A stretch of 64,000 nt of DNA from Denitromonas halophila. Its GTDB lineage: Bacteria > Pseudomonadota > Gammaproteobacteria > Burkholderiales > Rhodocyclaceae. This document shows positions 18,977-27,146 of the stretch, one piece after another (the first letter of the stretch is position 1; the number at the start of each line of letters is the position of its first letter). The stretch is from assembly GCF_007625155.1 (NCBI RefSeq), contig NZ_VMNK01000015.1, positions 372,001 through 436,000 on the forward strand. The letters are read 5' to 3'. The notes under the pieces are model-generated. The model saw only the letters and a program-made list of their open reading frames with translations, searched no databases and was not told the origin of the DNA. A program made the translations under genes and the position numbers.

Positions 18977-19740
18977 TTGAATTGGGCGTAAACATCGATC
19001 ATGTCGCCACCTTGCGGCAGGCACGGCGCACTTGGGAGCCGGACCCGGTCTGGGCGGCTGTTGAGGCGCATCTGGGCGGGGCCGACGGGATCACCGTGCA
19101 TCTTCGTGAAGATCGACGGCATATCAACGACGACGATGTGCGCAAGCTGCGTGATCTCACCCAGGTCAAACTCAACCTCGAAATGGCGGCCACCGACGAG
19201 ATGGTCGGCATTGCTGCCACGCTCAAACCCGAGATGGCGATGTTCGTGCCCGAGGGGCGGCAGGAAGTCACCACCGAGGGCGGGCTCGACATCGTGTCGC
19301 AAGAGGCGGCCTTGCGTGCGTCGGTCGGCAGGCTCTCCGATGTGGGCATCTCGGTGAGCGTGTTCATCGATGCCGATCCGGCGCAGGTTGACGCCGCGGC
19401 GCGCATCGGTGCCCGCGTTTGCGAAATTCACACCGGGCCGTATGCCGCGGCTTTCCATCGCGCCGGGCGCGATGCCGAAAGCCCCGCCGTGATCGCCGAG
19501 ATCAACAAGATCCGTCGCGCCGGTGAGATGATCCGTGCGGCCGGCATGCGCTTCAACGCTGGCCATGCGCTTAACTATTACAACGTTCAGCCCGTTGCGC
19601 GCCTCGCAGGCATTCGTGAATTGCACATCGGCCACGCCATTGTTTCCCGGGCCGTGTTTTCGGGTCTGCGTGAAGCGGTGCGTGAAATGAAGCGCCTGAT
19701 GCGCGAAGCCGCCCGACAAGGCGAGTCAGGCGGGGCATGA
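18973..19740 (+). CDS. pdxJ: Pyridoxine 5'-phosphate synthase (PdxJ)
   Basis: 255 aa from GTG 18973. It joins 1-deoxyxylulose 5-phosphate with aminoacetone phosphate to give pyridoxine 5'-phosphate. Signatures: LGVNIDHVATLRQAR at residue 3, ITVHLREDRRHI near 35, NLEMAAT, and the C-terminal NAGHALNYYN. It overlaps recO and acpS by 4 nt each. Confidence 0.97.
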   Translation: MIELGVNIDHVATLRQARRTWEPDPVWAAVEAHLGGADGITVHLREDRRHINDDDVRKLRDLTQVKLNLEMAATDEMVGIAATLKPEMAMFVPEGRQEVTTEGGLDIVSQEAALRASVGRLSDVGISVSVFIDADPAQVDAAARIGARVCEIHTGPYAAAFHRAGRDAESPAVIAEINKIRRAGEMIRAAGMRFNAGHALNYYNVQPVARLAGIRELHIGHAIVSRAVFSGLREAVREMKRLMREAARQGESGGA

Positions 19741-20120
19741 TCCACGGCATCGGCACCGATATGGTCAGCGTCACGCGTATCCGCCAGGCGCTGGCGCGGC
19801 ACGGCGATCGTTTCGCCTACCGCATTCTGGCGCCAGGCGAGCGTCAGGCCTACCACGACGCCCCGCAGCCCGAGCGCCTGCTGGCCAAGCGTTTTGCCGC
19901 CAAGGAAGCCTTCGGCAAAGCCTATGGCACCGGTGTTGCGGTGCCGGCCACCTTGCATTCAGTGGCGATCTCTCGCGACGCGCTGGGCAAACCGCATTAC
20001 ATTTTTCATGGCCAGATGGCCGAGATTGTTGCTCGCGACGGCCTGCGTACGCATGTCAGCCTGAGCGACGAGCTCGACTATGTGGTCGCCTTTGCGGTGA
20101 TTGAAAAGGATGCCGCCTGA
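19737..20120 (+). CDS. acpS: Holo-acyl carrier protein synthase (AcpS)
   Basis: 127 aa. It attaches 4'-phosphopantetheine to ACP, so it activates the acpP product at 5637. The metal-binding Asp is in GIGTDMVSV (residue 6), and the Glu is in FAAKEAFGKAYGTG (near residue 58). It starts inside the pdxJ stop (ATGA) and overlaps nagZ by 1 nt. Confidence 0.96.
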   Translation: MIHGIGTDMVSVTRIRQALARHGDRFAYRILAPGERQAYHDAPQPERLLAKRFAAKEAFGKAYGTGVAVPATLHSVAISRDALGKPHYIFHGQMAEIVARDGLRTHVSLSDELDYVVAFAVIEKDAA

Positions 20121-21163
20121 TGGCGATGACGCTGCCCCTCGGACCGGTGATGCTCGACGTCGCCGGCCATGCCCTCACTGATGACGAGCGCACGCGCCTG
20201 TGCCATCCGTTGGTTGGCGGGGTGATCCTGTTTGCCCGTAACTACGACAATCCCGCGCAACTGGCGGCGCTCACCGCTGACATTCGCACGCTGCGCCTTC
20301 CGGCCTTGTTGATCACGGTCGATCATGAAGGTGGGCGGGTGCAGCGCTTTCGAGAAGGCTTCAGCGCCGTGCCCGCGATGGGCGTGCTGGGCAAGGCCTG
20401 GTCGGATGACCCGGTGGCCGGCTGCCAGCTGGCCCGCGACGCCGGCCGGGTGTTGGCCAGCGAGCTGATTGCGCATGGCGTGGACCTGAGCTATACCCCG
20501 GTGCTTGATCTCGACTACGGCGTGAGCCGCGTGATCGATGATCGCGCGTTTCATCGCGACCCGGACGCCACCATCGCGCTCGCAACCGCGCTGATCGACG
20601 GCATGGCCGACGCCGGCATGGGGTGTGTGGGCAAGCACTTCCCCGGTCACGGCTTTGTCGAGGCCGATTCGCATGTCGACATGCCGCGCGATGCGCGCGA
20701 TTTCGATGCCATCTGTGCGCAGGACATGCGCCCGTTTCATACGCTGGCGTCACGATTGGCCGGTGTCATGCCGGCACATGTCATCTACTCGGCGGTCGAT
20801 CCTCGGCCGGCGGGCTTTTCACCGTTCTGGCTGCAGACCGTGCTGCGCGGCCAACTCGGTTTTTCGGGCGTGATTTTCAGCGACGACCTGACCATGGAAG
20901 CGGCCACCGAAGCGGGCGATATCGTTGCACGTGCCGAGGCCGCGTGTGTCGCGGGTTGCGACATGGTGCTGGTATGCAACCGGCCGGACCTGGCCGACAC
21001 CTTGCTGTCGCGTTGGCAGCCCGAAGTGCCGCCAACACTATCGGAACGCCTTTGCGCCTTGCACGCGCGTCCCTGCGCTGACAGCGTCTGCCCAGGCAGC
21101 GCAGCCTATAACCAGGCCAAAGCGCAGCTGGCGGCCTTGGCTGAGCGCACCCGGCGCGCCTGA
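20120..21163 (+). CDS. nagZ: beta-N-acetylhexosaminidase (NagZ)
   Basis: 347 aa cytoplasmic glycoside hydrolase family 3 enzyme that removes GlcNAc from muropeptides in cell-wall recycling. KHFPGHG and DSHVDMP near residues 172 and 182 form the catalytic histidine loop. DDLTMEA near 254 carries the nucleophile Asp. The TGATG overlap with acpS shows tight packing. The stop is 10 nt before the uvrC GTG. Confidence 0.95.
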   Translation: MAMTLPLGPVMLDVAGHALTDDERTRLCHPLVGGVILFARNYDNPAQLAALTADIRTLRLPALLITVDHEGGRVQRFREGFSAVPAMGVLGKAWSDDPVAGCQLARDAGRVLASELIAHGVDLSYTPVLDLDYGVSRVIDDRAFHRDPDATIALATALIDGMADAGMGCVGKHFPGHGFVEADSHVDMPRDARDFDAICAQDMRPFHTLASRLAGVMPAHVIYSAVDPRPAGFSPFWLQTVLRGQLGFSGVIFSDDLTMEAATEAGDIVARAEAACVAGCDMVLVCNRPDLADTLLSRWQPEVPPTLSERLCALHARPCADSVCPGSAAYNQAKAQLAALAERTRRA

Positions 21164-21173
21164 GCAAGACCAC

Positions 21174-22982
21174 GTGACAGGCTTCGACCCCCAGCGCTTC
21201 CTGCGCAACGCGCCGTCCGACCCCGGGGTTTACCGGATGATCGGCGAGGGAGGGCAGGTGCTGTATGTCGGCAAGGCCAAGAATCTCAAAAAGCGGCTGT
21301 CGTCCTACTTCCGAAGCCAGGTGTCCAGCCCGCGGATCGCCATGATGGTGGCGCAGATCGTGCAGGTGGAAATCACCGCGACACGCTCCGAAGCCGAGGC
21401 GTTGATCCTCGAAAACAACCTCATCAAGTCGCTGGCACCGCGCTACAACATCTTGTTTCGGGACGACAAGTCCTACCCCTACATCACGCTCACGGCGCAT
21501 GGCTTTCCGCGACTGGCCTTCCATCGCGGCGGCTTCACCAAGGGCGCGCGCTACTTTGGCCCCTTCCCGGGAAGCGTGTCGGTGCGCGACAGCATTCATT
21601 TGCTGCAAAAAGTCTTCAAGCTGCGCACCTGCGAAAACGGCGTGTTCGATCATCGCTCGCGTCCTTGTTTGTTGCATCAGATCCAGCGCTGCACGGCGCC
21701 CTGTGTTGGGCTGATCTCCGAGCAGGACTACGCCGCCGATGTGCGGCTGGCCACGCTGTTTCTCGAAGGGCGCACCTCCGAAGTCATCAACGGCCTGACC
21801 GACAGCATGGCGGCCGCGGCCGAGCGTATGGCTTTCGAGGAGGCCGCGGCGCTGCGTGACCAGATCCGTGCGCTCCAGCAAGTGCTGCACCGGCAGTACG
21901 TCGATAGCGGCAAGGAAGAAGACGTGGACGTACTGTGCGCGGTCCAGTCCGAGGGGCTGGTGTGCGTCAATCTGGCAATGATTCGTGGGGGGCGTCACTT
22001 GGGGGACCGGCCGCAGTTTCCGGTGGTCGATGGCGAATGTTCCACGCAGGATGTGCTGCTCGCCTTTATTGAGCAGCACTACGCGATGCTGCCGTTGCCT
22101 GGCAAGATCGTGGCGTCGATCGACGCCGCGCTCGTCAGGACGGTGCTGGAGAGCCTGGGCAAACAGGCGGTCGTGACTGCGCCGCGTCGGCCGATGGAAA
22201 AAGGCTGGGTGGAAATGGCCGAGCGCAACGCCACGCTCGCCATCCAGGCGCGGCTGGCGATGTCCGACCGCAGCGCCTCCCGGCTTGAGGCTTTGCAGCA
22301 GGCGCTTGGCCTGACTGAGCCGCCCGCGCGTATCGAATGCTTTGACATCAGCCATACGATGGGTGAGGCCACTGTTGCTTCCTGCGTGGTGTGCGAGGGC
22401 GGTGCGATGAAACGCGGCGAATATCGGCGTTACAACATCACCGATATCACGCCGGGCGACGACTACGCCGCCATGCGCCAGGTGCTGTCGCGACGCTACG
22501 AGAAAGTCGCCAGCGGCGACGGCGTGTTGCCTGATCTGGTGTTGATCGATGGTGGCCGCGGCCAGCTGTCGATGGCGCTTGAAGTGTTTGCCGAGCTTGG
22601 ACTGGCGGCCTTGCCGGCGGTTGGGGTGGCCAAGGGGGAGGGACGCAAGCCGGGGCTGGAGTCGCTCATCTTCGGCGATGGCCGACCGCCCATGCATTTG
22701 TCGCCCGAATCGGCCGCGCTGCATCTGGTGCAGGAGATCCGCGACGAGGCGCATCGCTTTGCCATCACGGGTCACCGCGCCAAGCGTGGCAAGGCGCGCA
22801 TCGGCTCCAAACTAGAGCGCATCGCCGGTGTGGGGCCGACGCGGCGGCGCGCGTTGCTCGCCACTTTTGGCGGTCTGGATGGCGTGCGCAGCGCGACGGT
22901 GGACGATCTGTGCCGGGTCGAAGGCATCAGCCGGACGCTCGCCGAATTGATCCATGGCGAGCTCACAGGCGGTGAATCGTGA
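21174..22982 (+). CDS. uvrC: Excinuclease ABC subunit C (UvrC)
   Basis: 602 aa from GTG 21174. It makes both incisions in nucleotide excision repair. Domains: GIY-YIG endonuclease (about 10-95, with PGVYRM and VLYVGKAKNLKKRL), UVR domain near 200 (EEAAALRDQI), UvrC RNase H-like domain with CFDISH and LVLIDGGRGQL, and a C-terminal helix-hairpin-helix pair (IAGVGPTRRRALLATFGG). Frames open far upstream, but those lie in nagZ. Confidence 0.97.
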   Translation: MTGFDPQRFLRNAPSDPGVYRMIGEGGQVLYVGKAKNLKKRLSSYFRSQVSSPRIAMMVAQIVQVEITATRSEAEALILENNLIKSLAPRYNILFRDDKSYPYITLTAHGFPRLAFHRGGFTKGARYFGPFPGSVSVRDSIHLLQKVFKLRTCENGVFDHRSRPCLLHQIQRCTAPCVGLISEQDYAADVRLATLFLEGRTSEVINGLTDSMAAAAERMAFEEAAALRDQIRALQQVLHRQYVDSGKEEDVDVLCAVQSEGLVCVNLAMIRGGRHLGDRPQFPVVDGECSTQDVLLAFIEQHYAMLPLPGKIVASIDAALVRTVLESLGKQAVVTAPRRPMEKGWVEMAERNATLAIQARLAMSDRSASRLEALQQALGLTEPPARIECFDISHTMGEATVASCVVCEGGAMKRGEYRRYNITDITPGDDYAAMRQVLSRRYEKVASGDGVLPDLVLIDGGRGQLSMALEVFAELGLAALPAVGVAKGEGRKPGLESLIFGDGRPPMHLSPESAALHLVQEIRDEAHRFAITGHRAKRGKARIGSKLERIAGVGPTRRRALLATFGGLDGVRSATVDDLCRVEGISRTLAELIHGELTGGES

Positions 22983-23064
22983 CAAGCTGCGCCGCCAGCG
23001 GCTACACTTCGCGCCTGTACTCACGGTCGGTTTCGATCGGCGAGGCAATGACATCCACTGACTC

Positions 23065-23640
23065 ATGCCATTGAATATTCCCAATACGCTGACCTGGGCC
23101 CGGATCATCATGATTCCGGTGTTTGTCGGCGTCTATTATTTGCCCGACGGCATGATGACGCTGCCGGAGCGGAATCTTGCAGCGACGCTGGTATTCGGCG
23201 TGGCCGCAATCACCGACTGGTTTGACGGCTATCTGGCGCGCAGCCTTGGTCAAACCTCGGCTTTTGGCGCGTTTCTCGATCCGGTCGCCGACAAGCTGAT
23301 GGTGGCGGCGGCGCTGATCATGCTGGTTCAGTTGGGGCGTGCCGACGCGACGATTGCGGTAATCATCATCGGCCGCGAGATCACCATTTCCGCACTGCGG
23401 GAATGGATGGCGCGAGTGGGGCGTTCCGCCAGTGTGGCGGTCGCTTTTGTCGGCAAATTAAAAACCGCAGCACAGATGGTTGCGATCCCGTTGCTTCTGT
23501 ATAATGCGCCGCTGCTTTCAGTGCAATCGCAGTGGGTCGGGACCATTTTGATCTACATTGCGGCGGTGCTGACCCTGTGGTCCATGGGCTATTATTTGCA
23601 CCGAGCCATGCCCATGTTGCGGGACAGTGAAAAAGGCTGA
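23065..23640 (+). CDS. pgsA: CDP-diacylglycerol-glycerol-3-phosphate 3-phosphatidyltransferase (PgsA)
   Basis: 191 aa integral membrane enzyme that makes phosphatidylglycerol phosphate. The CDP-alcohol phosphotransferase motif is present at about residues 53-75: DGYLAR, then a G and FLDPVADK. About five hydrophobic segments are predicted. ATG 23065 gives the family start MPLNIPNTLTWARI. The 82-nt gap from uvrC holds no other gene. tRNA-Gly follows. Confidence 0.96.
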   Translation: MPLNIPNTLTWARIIMIPVFVGVYYLPDGMMTLPERNLAATLVFGVAAITDWFDGYLARSLGQTSAFGAFLDPVADKLMVAAALIMLVQLGRADATIAVIIIGREITISALREWMARVGRSASVAVAFVGKLKTAAQMVAIPLLLYNAPLLSVQSQWVGTILIYIAAVLTLWSMGYYLHRAMPMLRDSEKG

Positions 23641-23647
23641 AAACGCC

Positions 23648-23675
23648 TTGACAGAAGAAAATGGCTGCCTATAAT
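23648..23675 (+). promoter_or_regulatory. Consensus sigma-70 promoter of the tRNA-Gly cluster
   Basis: TTGACA (23648-23653) and TATAAT (23670-23675) match the consensus perfectly, with a 16-nt spacer. The transcript would start near 23682, about 7 nt before the mature tRNA. Confidence 0.88.
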
Positions 23676-23688
23676 GGCGGTCTGTTTT

Positions 23689-23764
23689 GCGGGAATAGCT
23701 CAGTTGGTAGAGCGCAACCTTGCCAAGGTTGAGGTCGCGAGTTCGAGCCTCGTTTCCCGCTCCA
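23689..23764 (+). tRNA. tRNA-Gly (GCC), first copy
   Basis: 76 nt including CCA. The acceptor GCGGGAA pairs with TTCCCGC, and T then CCA follows. The D-loop AGTTGGTAGA, the anticodon loop TTGCCAA (GCC at 23722-23724) and TTCGAGC complete the cloverleaf. An identical copy is at 23930. Confidence 0.98.
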
Positions 23765-23771
23765 GTATTCT

Positions 23772-23796
23772 GGGGAAAGCACCGCTTTCCCCTTTT
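23772..23796 (+). terminator. Intrinsic terminator between tRNA-Gly and tRNA-Cys
   Basis: GGGGAAAGC (23772-23780), loop ACC, then GCTTTCCCC (23784-23792) and TTTT. The loop is short and the T-run is only four, so termination may be partial. Confidence 0.65.
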
Positions 23797-23821
23797 CACT
23801 CCCGAGAAATCGGACGGTGAA

Positions 23822-23843
23822 TGACCGACCTGGCAGTCGGTCA
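23822..23843 (+). repeat. 8-bp hairpin just before tRNA-Cys
   Basis: TGACCGAC (23822-23829) and GTCGGTCA (23836-23843) form a perfect stem around CTGGCA, ending 2 nt before the tRNA-Cys 5' end. In a precursor it would set the 5' leader, close to the RNase P cleavage site. Confidence 0.6.
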
Positions 23844-23845
23844 GT

Positions 23846-23919
23846 GGCGCGGTAGCAAAGCGGTTATGCAGGGGACTGCAAATCCCTCCAGGGCGGTTCG
23901 ACTCCGCCCCGCGCCTCCA
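23846..23919 (+). tRNA. tRNA-Cys (GCA)
   Basis: 74 nt including CCA. The acceptor GGCGCGG pairs with CCGCGCC. The anticodon stem GGGGA/TCCCT encloses CTGCAAA (GCA at 23878-23880). The T loop TTCGACT closes the fold. Confidence 0.97.
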
Positions 23920-23929
23920 GGAAAGTATT

Positions 23930-24005
23930 GCGGGAATAGCTCAGTTGGTAGAGCGCAACCTTGCCAAGGTTGAGGTCGCGAGTTCGAGCCTCGTTTCCCG
24001 CTCCA
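23930..24005 (+). tRNA. tRNA-Gly (GCC), second identical copy
   Basis: 76 nt, identical base for base to 23689-23764, with GCC at 23963-23965 and an encoded CCA. Only 10 nt separate it from tRNA-Cys, so the two are probably one transcript. Confidence 0.98.
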
Positions 24006-24012
24006 AAAACAC

Positions 24013-24047
24013 GAAGGGGAAGCCAGACGGCTTCCCCTTCTGTTTTT
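24013..24047 (+). terminator. Strong intrinsic terminator of the tRNA cluster
   Basis: A perfect 12-bp stem, GAAGGGGAAGCC (24013-24024) with GGCTTCCCCTTC (24029-24040), AGAC loop, then TGTTTTT. Confidence 0.92.
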
Positions 24048-24090
24048 CCGCTGGCTCCCGGCGACGCTATCATGGGCATGTGTTCGCCGG

Positions 24091-25296
24091 ATGGCTGAAA
24101 TGACCTACCCCCGATTTCTTGATTTGCCAGAGACGGTGGCCCCGGATTACCGAGGGGGCGGCCTGCTGAATCTGATGGCCTCGATACGCCAGTGTTTTGG
24201 CGATACCCGGGTCGAGACGCCTGGCTTGCGCAATCCGGACACCTTGCCGCTGAACGCCGCGCGCGTTGTGGTCTTGTTGGTGATCGATGGTCTCGGCGCG
24301 CACGATCTGGCCACGCGCGGTGCGGGCAGTTTTCTCGCGCAACATCAAGCCCGCACGCTGACCAGTGTTTTTCCGCCTACCACCGCCAGCGCAATCACTA
24401 CGACCTTGACCGGTATCGCGCCCGCCGAGCATGGGCTCACCGGGTGGTATATCCGCGACGACCGGTTTGGTGGCGTGCTCGCGCCCTTGCCGATGGTGCG
24501 TCGAGATCGGGCGCCAATGACCGGTTGGTGGCGCATGCCGCGCCTGTTTCCCTACCACAGCCTGTTTCAGCGCCTCGATACGCGGAGCGTGATGGTCGGA
24601 CCAGAATCGATTCTGGGCTCACCCTTCAATCTGCGTCACTCGCGCGGCGTGGCGCGGCGATACGCGTATCAGGATTTGCCTGAGCTGGAGTCGCAGCTTG
24701 TTCAGTCGGTGCGCGATCTAGGCAGTCTCGACGGCTTTGTCTACGCCTATCACGCCGACTACGATGCCCTGGCGCACCAGTTCGGGATTGCCTCGCTTGA
24801 GTGCGATGCGCACTTTGAAGCGCTGGATGCCATGGTCGCGCGGGTGAGTGCCCAACTTGCCGGCAGCGGGGCGCTACTGCTGGTGACCGCAGATCATGGA
24901 TTCATCGACTCTCCGCCCGAGCGACAATGCGATATCGCCGCGGAAGGCCAACTGCAATCCTATCTGGACGGTCCGCTGTGGGGTGAGCGACGGGTCGCCT
25001 ACTGTCGCGTGAAAAAAGCGCATCGAGCGCAGTTCGAGCTTGAGGCGATTAGCCAGTTGGGCGATCGTTTTCATGTCGTGCCAGGCCCGCGCCTGATCGA
25101 TTCCGGTGTGTTCGGCCCGACGGCAAAGCCCTCGCGGCGACTGGCGGAACGAGTCGGCGATTTTGCCCTGATCGGCCGCGACAACTGGACACTCTACGAC
25201 TGGTTACCGAATGAACGGCGTTTCCCGATGCTCGGCGTACACGCCGGGATCTCGGCTGCCGAAATGCTGATTCCGCTGGTGGCGATTCCCTGCTGA
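24091..25296 (+). CDS. Alkaline-phosphatase-superfamily phosphodiesterase/nucleotide pyrophosphatase-like protein
   Basis: 401 aa. The fold is suggested by VVLLVIDGLGAHD near residue 60 (first metal Asp), VFPPTTASAITTTLTG near 93 (the nucleophile Thr position), YAYHADYDALAHQFG near 217 and VTADHGFID near 268 (Asp-His metal pair). These are the metal and nucleophile sites of the type I phosphodiesterase/nucleotide pyrophosphatase family (PF01663). There is no signal peptide, so it is likely cytoplasmic. The substrate cannot be told from sequence. ATG 24100 is an alternative start. Confidence 0.8.
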   Translation: MAEMTYPRFLDLPETVAPDYRGGGLLNLMASIRQCFGDTRVETPGLRNPDTLPLNAARVVVLLVIDGLGAHDLATRGAGSFLAQHQARTLTSVFPPTTASAITTTLTGIAPAEHGLTGWYIRDDRFGGVLAPLPMVRRDRAPMTGWWRMPRLFPYHSLFQRLDTRSVMVGPESILGSPFNLRHSRGVARRYAYQDLPELESQLVQSVRDLGSLDGFVYAYHADYDALAHQFGIASLECDAHFEALDAMVARVSAQLAGSGALLLVTADHGFIDSPPERQCDIAAEGQLQSYLDGPLWGERRVAYCRVKKAHRAQFELEAISQLGDRFHVVPGPRLIDSGVFGPTAKPSRRLAERVGDFALIGRDNWTLYDWLPNERRFPMLGVHAGISAAEMLIPLVAIPC

Positions 25297-25303
25297 AAAC
25301 GCG

Positions 25304-25726
25304 TTAGTGAAGGTCTTCTTTGGGGACGGGAATCGGCAGCACGCCGATGCCTTCATCAAGGAGTTCGGCCACCTCTTCAATGGATGCCTGTCCGCGAATA
25401 CTTCGATCCGGCGCGTCGCCTTGATGAATGCGGCGCACTTCCGCCGGGAAGGCCTTGCCGACGTCCTCGGCTTTTTGTGCGAGCTGGCGCAAACCGGCAA
25501 CGGCGCGTGCCGCAGTGTCGTCGATGCGCGCTGGCGTGTCGCCGCCCTTGGGCGACGGGGCGCCGGTTTGCACGTAAGGCGCGCTGGGGAGGCGGCGGAT
25601 GTCGGCGCTGGCGCAGACCGGGCAGTTGATCTGGCCCGCCGCACGTTGCGCCTCAAAAGCATCCGATGAGCCAAACCAGCCTTCAAAGCCATGGCCGTTA
25701 CTGCAGCGTAGATTGAGGACGATCAC
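25304..25726 (-). CDS. DUF1178 family protein
   Basis: 140 aa. The opening MIVLNLRCSNGHGFEGWF and CPVCASADIRRLPSAP (about residues 35-50) put Cys8 and His with a CPVC pair, a likely zinc ribbon. A helical middle and a conserved-looking acidic C-terminus (LLDEGIGVLPIP) follow. DUF1178 is widespread in alpha- and betaproteobacteria and has no known role. It converges on the phosphodiesterase gene. The 215 bp to the next gene (25727-25941) hold nothing I recognise. Confidence 0.82.
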   Translation of the reverse strand: MIVLNLRCSNGHGFEGWFGSSDAFEAQRAAGQINCPVCASADIRRLPSAPYVQTGAPSPKGGDTPARIDDTAARAVAGLRQLAQKAEDVGKAFPAEVRRIHQGDAPDRSIRGQASIEEVAELLDEGIGVLPIPVPKEDLH

Positions 25727-25941
25727 GAGTTATTCTCTGGCTGGTGTGGTGGCGCGAACCGGGCGATGAAGGTCATCTTGTGGGGCGTTGTCGGCGTCCT
25801 GCCTTTGGATCGCCGGCGCCAAGGTCTCTGAGTCTTTCTCTACACTCAGAAGTCACGCCCTGAACGAAAGCGTCGGGTGCAGTGGATGCACGGTCGGTTT
25901 GAGTGTGCCGTCCAGTATCTCACCTGGGCGATTGCAGGGCG

Positions 25942-26553
25942 TCACACGGCCCGCGCGTGGGCAATACATTTTGTCAGTTGCGACTTGGGCGCACGCTGAA
26001 TCCGGCTGAGCAGGTCGACCGAAACGGTGTTGACCTTGTGCTGCTCACGCAACTCGTGCGCCAGGCGCTGCAAAAGGCTGGCGGCCATTTCCGCATCGGC
26101 CAAGGCGCGGTGATACCGTCCTGCCACCGGCAGATTGGCATACTCGATCAAGGCGCTGAGTTTGTGACTTGGCGCTTTAGGGAAGATCCGCCGTGACAGC
26201 AGCAGCGAGCAGACGAATTCCTGCCGTCGGGTCCGATCGATGCGAGCCATCTCCGCATCCCAGAATTTGCTGTCGAACGAAGCGTTGTGAGCGACCAAGG
26301 GGTAATCCCCCACGAAGTCGGCCACCTCCTGCATGACCAAGGATGCCGGCGGCGCGCTGCGAAGCATCTCGTTAGTAATGCCGGTCAGCGATTCGATGAA
26401 GGCGGGCACCCAGGCGCCCGTGTTCATCAGGCTCTGGTAGCGCCCAATAATTTCGCCGTCTTTGAGAATGACCGCCGCAATCTCGGTGGCGCGATCGCCC
26501 TGGCCGGGCGACAGCCCTGTTGTTTCAAAGTCGATGACCGCCACTGTTTCCAT
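25942..26553 (-). CDS. DnaQ-like 3'-5' exonuclease (DEDDh)
   Basis: 203 aa from ATG 26553. The ATG two codons earlier (26559) is possible, but AAGGAAG is better spaced for 26553. Exonuclease motifs: VIDFETTGLSP (D and E, residues 6-16), AHNASFDSKFWDAE (D), and YHRALADAEMAA (His and Asp). It resembles stand-alone proofreading-type or RNase T/DnaQ-like nucleases rather than the full epsilon subunit. A DUF5710 gene ends 17 nt upstream on the same strand. Confidence 0.88.
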   Translation of the reverse strand: METVAVIDFETTGLSPGQGDRATEIAAVILKDGEIIGRYQSLMNTGAWVPAFIESLTGITNEMLRSAPPASLVMQEVADFVGDYPLVAHNASFDSKFWDAEMARIDRTRRQEFVCSLLLSRRIFPKAPSHKLSALIEYANLPVAGRYHRALADAEMAASLLQRLAHELREQHKVNTVSVDLLSRIQRAPKSQLTKCIAHARAV

Positions 26554-26570
26554 GATCATGCTTCCTTGGC

Positions 26571-26882
26571 CTAGCTGGACAGGGCGGTGGCCCGACAGAT
26601 GTCGCAAACATCCCAAGGGGCGCAATCGCAGATACGGGGAGATTCAACATAGCGGCTGCCGATCTGAACGCCGCTCGACGTGCTTTGGGCTTTTGACGGG
26701 GCGCGCTTTGGCGCGGGGGTGGCGCTGGTGGATGCATCATGGGGCGTAGGTGACCACCTCGAGAAGGCCGTGACGTCGTCCTTGCCTTCGACGTACCAGA
26801 TCTTGCGTGCGGCATCCCAGCGTGCGCCAAGCTTTTTTGCCTCATCCTTTTCTGCGAAGGGGACTTTCAAATTCAATCTCAT
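26571..26882 (-). CDS. DUF5710 domain protein with C-terminal cysteine cluster
   Basis: 103 aa. Residues 1-33 (LKVPFAEKDEAKKLGARWD, then KIWYVEG) match the DUF5710 pattern, a short domain found in plasmid primases and other DNA-processing proteins. A Ser/Pro/Ala-rich linker follows, then CDC-x5-CDIC near residues 84-95, probably a small zinc site. It is coupled in orientation to the DnaQ-like exonuclease, so a role in nucleic-acid processing is plausible but unproven. The 264-bp gap to 27147 contains no gene I can support. Confidence 0.75.
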   Translation of the reverse strand: MRLNLKVPFAEKDEAKKLGARWDAARKIWYVEGKDDVTAFSRWSPTPHDASTSATPAPKRAPSKAQSTSSGVQIGSRYVESPRICDCAPWDVCDICRATALSS

Positions 26883-27121
26883 CGTGCTTCCAGGTCAAGG
26901 CGTCGAGGCAGGCATTATATGTTGCGTCAGCGTTCTGACTCATGCCCCAGCGCCGTACGCTGGTAAATCGATGTGTGCCGGGTATCCCCCCAGTGCATTC
27001 TGGCTGGTGTCCTTGCCGCATCGGCTCCGTGGCATGACAGACGGCCCGTTTTTCATCGCGTTTTGATCAGTCGGTTCACATTGTGTATATTTAAACCGCT
27101 CGATCTAAACAGCAAATGATC

Positions 27122-27131
27122 ATTGATCAAT
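27122..27131. repeat. Palindrome ATTGATCAAT upstream of the DsbA-family gene
   Basis: A perfect 10-bp palindrome lies 16 nt before the start codon at 27147, inside an AT-rich leader with TGATCA next to it. It could be an operator or chance; nothing else supports it. Confidence 0.3.
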
Positions 27132-27146
27132 CGAAAGAGGGGCAGC

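Noticed and set aside
20877-22775. A 632-codon open frame on the minus strand, antisense to uvrC and nagZ
   Set aside because: It is antisense to clear uvrC and nagZ coding, has no recognisable domain and is low-complexity (Arg/His/Gln-rich); GC-rich codon use leaves such frames open.
25727-25941. Short plus-strand frames between the DUF1178 and exonuclease genes
   Set aside because: Weak starts and no features; one runs antisense into the exonuclease gene.
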